Source: Candidatus Nitrosocosmicus sp. (GTDB lineage Archaea; Thermoproteota; Nitrososphaeria; Nitrososphaerales; Nitrososphaeraceae). From it: DNA of 61,304 nucleotides. Position numbers and translations under genes: made by a program. The notes below the pieces were generated by a model. That model ran no database searches. It was given only the letters and a program-made list of their open reading frames with translations, and was not told the DNA's origin. The stretch is from NCBI GenBank assembly GCA_031177355.1, contig JAPSGR010000007.1, forward strand, positions 1 through 61,304, written 5' to 3'. Of this stretch, positions 55,603 through 61,304 are shown in pieces; position 1 is the first letter of the stretch; each line of letters opens with the position of its first letter.

Positions 55603-56385
55603 TTATTGAGTATTATCAGATAATCCTAGCCAAGCGTATCCTTTTGCTTCCAACTCCTCAGAGAGCTCTTTTCCTGCTGATTTTATGATTTTTCCCTTTG
55701 ACATGACGTGTACTTTATCAAGCTTGTTTAGATATCGTAAAATCCTAGCATAATGGGTAATAACGATAACTCCTGCACCTGTTTCAATCAGTTTGTTTAT
55801 AGCCTCAGCAACAGCCTTTACAGCGTCAATATCAAGTCCAGAATCAGGCTCATCTAAAATTGCAAGATTGGGCCTTAAAACAAGCATCTGCATTACTTCA
55901 GACCTCTTTTTTTCTCCTCCAGAAAAACCCTCATTTAGATATCTGCTTAAAAAACTCGGGTCCAAACCTACATTGTCTAGGTTTCGCTTTAGGTATTCAT
56001 GAAATTCCTTTACTGTAATGAAAACTTCGCGGTCTTTTTGTTCGGCTCCTAATGATTTGCTTAGTAGATTGTAGGCATTGCGTAAAAAGTGACTATATCC
56101 TACACCCGATATTTCTATTGGATATTGAAAGCCTAAAAAGAGTCCCTTTTTTGCCCTTTCGTCAGTTTTTAGGTCAATAATACTTTCATTGTTAACTAAA
56201 ATATCTCCAGAAGTTACAGAATAACGGGGGTGTCCTAATAAGACATTAGCCAGCGTGCTTTTTCCAGAGCCATTTAACCCCATAATGGCATGAACTTCGC
56301 CTTTATTGATATCTAGATTAACACCATTAAGTATTTTTTTATCATCAATATTGACATTTAGGTCTTTTATCGTTAAAAATGACAT
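55603..56385 (-). CDS. sufC: Fe-S cluster assembly ATPase SufC
   Basis: ATPase of the SUF system. Walker A GLNGSGKSTL, signature NEGFSGGEKKRSEVMQM, Walker B LAILDEPDSGLD and switch His in VITHYARIL; the SufC-specific FLGFQYPIEISGV is present. 260 residues. No sufB or sufD neighbours it in this window, which is unusual since they are often adjacent. Confidence 0.95.
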   Translation of the reverse strand: MSFLTIKDLNVNIDDKKILNGVNLDINKGEVHAIMGLNGSGKSTLANVLLGHPRYSVTSGDILVNNESIIDLKTDERAKKGLFLGFQYPIEISGVGYSHFLRNAYNLLSKSLGAEQKDREVFITVKEFHEYLKRNLDNVGLDPSFLSRYLNEGFSGGEKKRSEVMQMLVLRPNLAILDEPDSGLDIDAVKAVAEAINKLIETGAGVIVITHYARILRYLNKLDKVHVMSKGKIIKSAGKELSEELEAKGYAWLGLSDNTQ

Positions 56386-56555
56386 AAAAATTTATGAATG
56401 AATACATAATATAAGTATTCGTGAGAATAACGCTGTTATAATTATAAAAATTTTATAATTCATATATTATAATAAATAAATTTTTCAATAAAATAATATT
56501 TTATAAGAAAAGTATAAAAAAGATGAATAGGTATATTAATTTTTTTAGGAAAAAT

Positions 56556-57071
56556 TTAGGTTACTGTTATTGTTCCTAGCATGAAGGGATGAACAGTACA
56601 ATAATACTCATGTTCTCCGGGACCCATTTGTTCTGCTGGAATACTAGCTGTAGCACCAGGCATTACAATGCTCGTATCAAAGAGTTGCCCACTTTCAGGA
56701 TCCTGCGGTCCACTTCCGCTCGTAGCAGTATGTGGAACAGTATCTTCGTTGACCCAAGTAACCAACGCATCGCTAGTGGCAGAGGCAGGATCAGGTCCAT
56801 AAGCTGGATTGCCTTGTGTAGCAGAACCTGCTAATATTTGCACTTCAACTTTATTGGCAAATGCAGATTCATCTATAGTTTCCCCTGCTGATCCCCCGGC
56901 AGCAGCAGCATCGGTAGCGTTTGGTGCAGCTGGAAGGTCCTGTCTGTAAATAGAATCAACTATTCCTGGTGTAGGAGTAGCTGCTCCGAATAAATAATAA
57001 GTAATAATTCCAGTTATAGCCGCTAATCCCAGAAGCGCATAAAATGCTTTTTTGTCAGTTTTATCAGCCAT
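56556..57071 (-). CDS. Membrane-anchored type 1 copper cupredoxin
   Basis: 171 residues from the ATG at 57071 (MADKTDKKAF), with an N-terminal helix (about 10-30) that would anchor it outside the cytoplasm, an Ala/Gly linker, and a cupredoxin domain at the C-terminus. All four type 1 ligands are visible: His in TVPHTATS, then CTVHPFM giving Cys, His and Met. An upstream ATG at 57158 adds 29 residues but is beyond a TATA box at 57111-57118 and is rejected. Likely a small electron carrier of the ammonia-oxidiser respiratory chain. Confidence 0.88.
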   Translation of the reverse strand: MADKTDKKAFYALLGLAAITGIITYYLFGAATPTPGIVDSIYRQDLPAAPNATDAAAAGGSAGETIDESAFANKVEVQILAGSATQGNPAYGPDPASATSDALVTWVNEDTVPHTATSGSGPQDPESGQLFDTSIVMPGATASIPAEQMGPGEHEYYCTVHPFMLGTITVT

Positions 57072-57110
57072 ATTGACAACAAAATGTATTAGATCGCCCC
57101 TATTAATGTC

Positions 57111-57118
57111 TTTTATAC
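57111..57118 (-). promoter_or_regulatory. TATA box of the cupredoxin gene
   Basis: TTTTATAC (minus strand GTATAAAA) lies 40-47 bases before the ATG at 57071, predicting a leader of about 16 bases. It supports the shorter protein. Confidence 0.55.
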
Positions 57119-57166
57119 TCCGGGTAAGGCAATCATGTAGAGGTTCGTTATCAATCAAAAAAAGAC

Positions 57167-57385
57167 ATGACTTTTATTTCTGATATTTTTATTGCTACCG
57201 AGAGAATGCTAAACCGGAGGGAACGTATCACATGCAGCATATGTAAACAAAAGATCGGTGATTTTAGGTACGAATCAATGCCACAATGGAATATCTCAGG
57301 GTTCTTGTGTAGCAAATGTTATTCAAAAAAAATATCAGAATATTACATTAGACAGAATACAGACGAAAAAGTGACCAAAAATTGA
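57167..57385 (+). CDS. Small zinc-binding protein (72 residues)
   Basis: Two cysteine pairs, CSIC (23-26) and CSKC (48-51), give a small treble-clef zinc site, with a basic N-terminal part (MLNRRERI) and a polar tail. Function unknown. Divergent from the cupredoxin gene. The 36-residue protein at 21251 has the same pair pattern. Confidence 0.65.
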   Translation: MTFISDIFIATERMLNRRERITCSICKQKIGDFRYESMPQWNISGFLCSKCYSKKISEYYIRQNTDEKVTKN

Positions 57386-57410
57386 TTATAAAGATAATAG
57401 AGTAGACAAG

Positions 57411-58040
57411 TTAGACTAGTTGACGGATCTCAACAGCTTTATTATTCTCTATTATGGACCTTGCATTTTCAAACGGTAGAATAGCTACATCCTCTTTTTT
57501 AAAAGGGCCATATTTATTCATGTTAACTCCAACAAATTGTTCCATAGAATCCAAAAATCTAACAATAACAAAATTCTCATTTATTGAAGAAACGATTTTT
57601 TCTAAAGTCTTTGGTTTTCCATCGAGTAGCATTTTTAAAATAATATCAATCCTTTTTTCTCTTTCTCTATTACCAAAAAAGACATACTTTTCTTCATCCG
57701 TAAGATTTGAATACTCAAAATTCTCTGGTGATAATTTGGAACTATTGAAGATTTTTTTACACCTTAGTATAAATAGCAAAGATGTTAGTTTAGTAATTAT
57801 AGCTATCAATTCAGAATTGATCTGCTTGGAAATAGCAACAGTTACCTTCTCATTATCATCCGTTGACTGTTCTAAATCATCCTTTTCATTTTGTTCATTT
57901 AACAGATAAACCAGATTAGCAATATTTTGATAAAGATTCTGTGGAATAGGTTGAGGTACATTAGTAAGATGAATTTCTGTCTTTAAAACATTGTGAATCT
58001 CATCTATTTTTATCAGGTTTTGAATTTTATTGTGATCCAT
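57411..58040 (-). CDS. GINS subunit, Gins51 type
   Basis: 209 residues. An alpha-helical N-terminal domain with an acidic insertion (about 50-65) is followed by a C-terminal beta domain, with NMNKYGPFKKEDVAILP and the end ARSIIENNKAVEIRQL; this A-then-B order is Sld5/Psf1 (Gins51). Together with the Gins23-type protein at 16948-17535 it completes the archaeal GINS. Convergent with the small zinc protein gene and divergent from glutamine synthetase. Confidence 0.82.
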   Translation of the reverse strand: MDHNKIQNLIKIDEIHNVLKTEIHLTNVPQPIPQNLYQNIANLVYLLNEQNEKDDLEQSTDDNEKVTVAISKQINSELIAIITKLTSLLFILRCKKIFNSSKLSPENFEYSNLTDEEKYVFFGNREREKRIDIILKMLLDGKPKTLEKIVSSINENFVIVRFLDSMEQFVGVNMNKYGPFKKEDVAILPFENARSIIENNKAVEIRQLV

Positions 58041-58111
58041 CAGCTTTTACAATAATGTATACATGATAAGCTTAATTAGAGGTTTTTATTTTAGTATATC
58101 GAATATTTCAT

Positions 58112-59578
58112 TTGCCTTATAAAGTCATAGATGGAAAAATAGAGTCATTAAATTTTACTGCGGAACAAATCATGATGAGATTAAAGGACGAGGAAATTAA
58201 ATTCATTGATTTGCAATTTACAGGTTTGACTGGTAGATTCCATCACACAACAATGGCCGCAAATATGTTCAAGAAAGATGATTTTGAATTCGGATTACCA
58301 AAGTTAGATGGTTCTTCAATTAGAGGTTTTACTGAAATTCATGAATCTGATTTAATAATAAGACCAGACCCATCTACATATGCTATTATTCCATGGATTG
58401 AGGAATATAAAACAGCCAGACTGATCTGTGATATTTTAGCTGGTGGACAAAAAAGAAAGCAATTCAAGAAGGATCCACGTGGTATTGCAAGAAAAGCTGA
58501 AGAGTATGTGAAAGAACAAGGATATCGCAATTCGTTTTGGGGGCCTGAGGTAGAATTCTTTGTTTTTGATAAATTAGAAGTAAACACGATGACACCATAT
58601 AGATCACAAAGTTATAATATTAGTTCAAAGGAGGCTCCTTGGTCTACTGAAGGTGTAGGTTATGCATTAAGATTAAAGGAAGGTTATCTTCCCAGTGCGC
58701 CTGGCGATACATTAATGCAATATAGGAATCAATGTGTAGACGTTTTGAGTAACAACTTTGGTATTATTTGTGATGCTCATCATCATGAGGTAGCGACGGC
58801 CGGACAATGTGAAATTGACATTAGGTTTGATACCTTAGTAAATGCAGCGGATTCTGTTCAGAGTTATAAGTATATTGTAAAAAATATTGCAAAGAAACAG
58901 GGAAAAATTGCAACAATGATGCCAAAACCAATAGCTCTTGATAATGGTTCTGGCATGCATGTAAATGTTAGTTTATGGGATGAAGAAAAGAACTTGTTTT
59001 TTGATATCAATGATTCTTATGCTGAAATGTCGCAGTTAGCGAGATATTTTGCAGCAGGAATCCTAAATCACGCTCCTGCTTTAGCAGCGATTGTTGCTCC
59101 TACAACTAATTCCTATAGAAGACTAGTGCCAGGATACGAAGCACCGGTATATATTGCATGGAGCACAGGCAACAGATCGGCAATAATAAGAAACCCAGCA
59201 CATTACAAGGGGGAGAGATTCGCACATATGAAAAGAATAGAATTCAGGGCACCTGATCCATCATGTAATCCATATTTAGCATTTTCAGCTGTGATTTCTG
59301 CAGGATTAGACGGGATAAAGAAAAAAACCACTATACCCGATCCAATAGATGAGGATATCTTCAAAATGGCACCCCAACGTAGGCGTGAATTGGGGATTAG
59401 GCAACTACCACCATCACTTAGAGAAGCATATGAGGAGCTAAATATCGATAGAGAATTTCTAAAGCCCATATTTGATGATGAAATTATTGATTCTATAATA
59501 CTGCAAGAGGCTAAAGATCATCAAGAGGTAACAATTAGGCCTCATCCCCATGAGTTTTCACTTTATGCCGATGTCTGA
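58112..59578 (+). CDS. glnA: Glutamine synthetase, type I
   Basis: Assimilates ammonia by making glutamine from glutamate. Catalytic motifs: GPEVEFFVFD, HHEVATAGQCEID, KPIALDNGSGMHVNVSLW (NGSGMHxHxS-like loop), NRSAIIRNP and EFRAPDPSCNPYLAF. 488 residues. The start is TTG; no in-frame ATG lies near. No adenylylation-type Tyr loop is evident. Placed in the same window as urease, it is the natural sink for urea-derived ammonia. Confidence 0.97.
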   Translation: MPYKVIDGKIESLNFTAEQIMMRLKDEEIKFIDLQFTGLTGRFHHTTMAANMFKKDDFEFGLPKLDGSSIRGFTEIHESDLIIRPDPSTYAIIPWIEEYKTARLICDILAGGQKRKQFKKDPRGIARKAEEYVKEQGYRNSFWGPEVEFFVFDKLEVNTMTPYRSQSYNISSKEAPWSTEGVGYALRLKEGYLPSAPGDTLMQYRNQCVDVLSNNFGIICDAHHHEVATAGQCEIDIRFDTLVNAADSVQSYKYIVKNIAKKQGKIATMMPKPIALDNGSGMHVNVSLWDEEKNLFFDINDSYAEMSQLARYFAAGILNHAPALAAIVAPTTNSYRRLVPGYEAPVYIAWSTGNRSAIIRNPAHYKGERFAHMKRIEFRAPDPSCNPYLAFSAVISAGLDGIKKKTTIPDPIDEDIFKMAPQRRRELGIRQLPPSLREAYEELNIDREFLKPIFDDEIIDSIILQEAKDHQEVTIRPHPHEFSLYADV

Positions 59579-59667
59579 TAATATATGACCTGAATTCAGA
59601 AAAGGAGCATCCTAAATCAAAACAAAGGTTAATAACACTGGATTAACACAGTTCTAAATAATTTTTT

Positions 59668-59742
59668 GGAGGGGTTGTCTAGACTGGTTAGGATACCTGC
59701 CTTACACGCAGGTGGTCATGGGTTCAAATCCCATCTCCTCCA
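59668..59742 (+). tRNA. tRNA-Val (UAC), without intron
   Basis: Acceptor GGAGGGG/CUCCUCC, D stem GUCU/GGAU, anticodon stem CCUGC/GCAGG with loop CUUACAC (anticodon UAC), T arm AUGGG-UUCAAAU-CCCAU, discriminator A. 74 nt plus the discriminator, uninterrupted, unlike the other three tRNA genes here. Confidence 0.95.
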
Positions 59743-60079
59743 CTCTAGTCATGCGTAACGCCTCAGATTTTTCCAAATCAGAATTACACATAAACTCATA
59801 ATAATGCTTGCTAGTATCGATATTCCTTTTCTTATATAAATAAAAGATTACTAAATAGATAAAGTAAAACTTTGCCTTTAATTGCCATATATAGAGATCA
59901 AAATTGGTATTAATTTATTGATAATGGTGTTCCACTAAACTAACTATAGAAATGTTCGAATTCTTTATCAGAACAGTTATTGATTATTTACATAAATCTC
60001 ATAATTAAAAATTAATATCATTTATCAAATAATTTTATCTTCGACTAGTGAGATAAAATTTAATACAGTATTGTATTAG
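59743..60079. other. Intergenic stretch after tRNA-Val
   Basis: 337 bases of AT-rich sequence with no open frame, repeat or recognisable RNA, ending at the promoter of the small charged protein. Confidence 0.5.
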
Positions 60080-60088
60080 TTATATAAA
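60080..60088 (+). promoter_or_regulatory. TATA box of the 52-residue protein gene
   Basis: TTATATAAA lies 23-31 bases upstream of the ATG at 60111, predicting a leaderless message. Confidence 0.6.
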
Positions 60089-60110
60089 GGATATTAAACA
60101 TTCATCTTTA

Positions 60111-60269
60111 ATGACAGATAACGTTATTGATGATGCTGCAAAGAAAATAAAGAATACATCACAAGACGCTGAAGCCGAGACACAAACAGCCAAAGATCAC
60201 GCAGAAGGAAAACCAAGTTCTGAGACTTTAAATAAAGCAAAAGTAAAGATTAGAGACGCTTTAGATTAA
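60111..60269 (+). CDS. Small charged protein of 52 residues
   Basis: ATG at 60111, TAA at 60267-60269. Helical and very polar, rich in Lys, Asp, Glu, Ala and Thr (e.g. KIKNTSQDAEAETQTAKDH), with no Cys, Trp or aromatic core. It has the look of small stress or late-embryogenesis-like proteins, an analogy only. A well-placed TATA box supports expression. Confidence 0.55.
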   Translation: MTDNVIDDAAKKIKNTSQDAEAETQTAKDHAEGKPSSETLNKAKVKIRDALD

Positions 60270-60614
60270 GCCATTGCGACTTTTAAATTCATTTAACTCC
60301 ATTTTTTCTAGAAATCTGAATATATAGTAAACTGGTTCTATTTCATAATTAAATGATGCTAACTAAAAAAGGAATAATCATAAATCAAATCTGAAGAAAT
60401 ATCTCTAAAGAATGGTGTGGATTTTGTTGGTCTACTCAATTAGAATGTCTACTTCTACTGTTGTAATAATTAGACCACTTAATCAATAAAAAGATAAAAC
60501 AAAAATTTTCTAAAGGTATATAAAAGTTAAAGCGAACTAGGTAGCAGCTGCTATTCAATTAAACTATGTAATGATTTAATTCAAAACAAGATTATTATGT
60601 GTGTATTTAAAACA
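60270..60614. other. Intergenic stretch with an isolated TATA box and palindrome
   Basis: 345 bases without a credible gene. TATATAAAA at 60517-60525 is followed, about 25 bases on, by the perfect palindrome TAGCAGCTGCTA (60542-60553), yet no open frame follows on the plus strand before the next, convergent gene. Confidence 0.45.
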
Positions 60615-60914
60615 TCAGTCAAATAATTCTTGAAGAAATTCAAATCTTTTGATGTACTCAAGTCCTTTTGGTGATATCACATAATGAGGAACATCTTCAT
60701 ACTCACTATTTAATAGTAAACTTTTGTTAATTACCGGATTAATTAACTGTTTGGATAATAATGAGGATAATACATTCTTGTTTGTAGATATGCGATATTT
60801 TGTCAATGGGATGGGATAACGACTTAGATATAAGAGAGCCTCGTATAAGGAATCATAATGGGTATTGTGTTCTTTTCTGTCCTTTGACTTTTGAACTTTT
60901 GTTACTAAGGCCAT
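60615..60914 (-). CDS. Small winged-helix-like protein
   Basis: 99 residues with the layout of a winged-helix DNA-binding domain: helices around YEALLYLSRYPIP and KNVLSSLLSKQLINPV, then a short wing VPHYVISPKGLEYIKRF. The last segment (YxISPKGxEYI) is common in archaeal winged-helix regulators. Probably a transcription regulator. Targets unknown. Confidence 0.65.
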   Translation of the reverse strand: MALVTKVQKSKDRKEHNTHYDSLYEALLYLSRYPIPLTKYRISTNKNVLSSLLSKQLINPVINKSLLLNSEYEDVPHYVISPKGLEYIKRFEFLQELFD

Positions 60915-61304
60915 TATTGTTAGTCATAATAAAGAATGCATGAACCTTAAAAACAATAGAATATCAAGATAATAGAATGTTAACATATAAAGATTGTATA
61001 GTATAATTATCTATTTTTACAAATATTGTATACTAATAGGTCTTTTCAGGGTTTACTTTAAGTTCACAATAAAGTTCATATGAAGTCAAAAGAACGTCAT
61101 CGACCGACCGACCGATAATCAAGCACAAATCTTTAGAAGTGGATTTCAACAAGCGCAGGTGAAAGAATGGAATAGTTCAAAACGGCAAAATATATAAAAA
61201 AGGTTTGAATGAATAACAAATATTGTTCTACTATTGGTAACATCCGGAATCCGATGCCATTTGATTTGACTTATTGCTTCACATAGACAATATTTGAAGT
61301 ACAT
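60915..61304. other. Terminal intergenic stretch
   Basis: 390 bases, AT-rich, with a short CGAC repeat at about 61100-61112 and a TATA-like TATATAAAA at 61191-61199 that probably serves a gene beyond the window edge. A 25-codon frame at 61209 begins too near that box to be trusted. Confidence 0.45.

Noticed and set aside
57072-57158. 29-residue N-terminal extension of the cupredoxin
   Set aside because: It crosses the TATA box at 57111-57118, and the shorter start gives a normal anchor helix.
61209-61286. 25-codon frame at the right edge
   Set aside because: A TATA box only about 14 bases upstream would start transcription after the ATG.

Overview
The window reads as a chromosomal segment of an ammonia-oxidising archaeon (class Nitrososphaeria, formerly Thaumarchaeota), most likely a soil-type group I.1b lineage related to Nitrososphaera/Nitrosocosmicus. 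The reasons are: strongly AT-rich DNA; archaeal information-processing genes (MCM, both GINS types, RfcS, aIF2-beta, TiaS, an aCPSF2-type beta-CASP nuclease); a group II chaperonin next to bacterial-type DnaK/DnaJ/GrpE; cupredoxins; a urease operon with urea transporters; TATA boxes about 25 nt before starts; frequent TTG/GTG starts; and tRNA genes with introns at non-canonical positions. The genus is an inference. No amo genes, rRNA, insertion sequences or CRISPR arrays are visible.

Layout. 0-8 kb: a truncated unknown gene, an mRNA-processing nuclease, an OGG1-type DNA glycosylase, a low-complexity acidic protein, a ubiquitin-like/E1 fusion, threonine synthase, HisI and TiaS. 8.1-8.8 kb: two minus-strand tRNA genes (initiator Met and Leu), both with unusual introns. 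8.8-13.5 kb: an ABC ATPase and the grpE-dnaK-dnaJ cluster. 13.6-19 kb: aIF2-beta, MCM with Gins23, RfcS and a zinc-ribbon protein. 19-22.4 kb: QueE/QueC with a membrane protein, then a group of small zinc-ribbon proteins, one of only 36 residues. 22.5-25.2 kb: an NCS1 permease and a type II NADH dehydrogenase.

25.4-40.1 kb is the metabolic core: 15 consecutive minus-strand genes for urea use. In transcription order they are a DUR3-type symporter fused to a UspA domain, a UT-type urea channel, an unknown protein, ureA, ureB, ureC, a divergent thermosome subunit, an unknown 132-residue protein, ureE, ureF, ureG, ureD, and a ZnuABC-type metal ABC transporter. Together they could import urea, hydrolyse it to ammonia, supply and insert nickel, and perhaps fold the enzyme. 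A 20-bp palindrome lies upstream of ureA.

40.2-52.7 kb carries regulators (Lrp-like, ParB-like), UspA, an HD phosphohydrolase, a cupredoxin-like protein lacking copper ligands, a copper P-type ATPase, an Hsp20 gene split by an in-frame TGA, a tRNA (probably Pro), a siroheme decarboxylase with both halves fused (AhbA-AhbB), an aldo/keto reductase and a DUF1802 protein. A 1.6-kb stretch without a credible gene follows. 54.3-61.3 kb holds a chlorite-dismutase-family protein, SufC, an intact anchored cupredoxin, a small zinc protein, Gins51, glutamine synthetase, tRNA-Val, a 52-residue charged protein behind a clear TATA box, and a small winged-helix-like protein.

TATA-box position was used to choose several starts (hsp20, the cupredoxin, the 45-kb secreted protein). 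Genes are tightly packed: three junctions have a stop codon abutting the next start (TAA/ATG or TAA/TTG).
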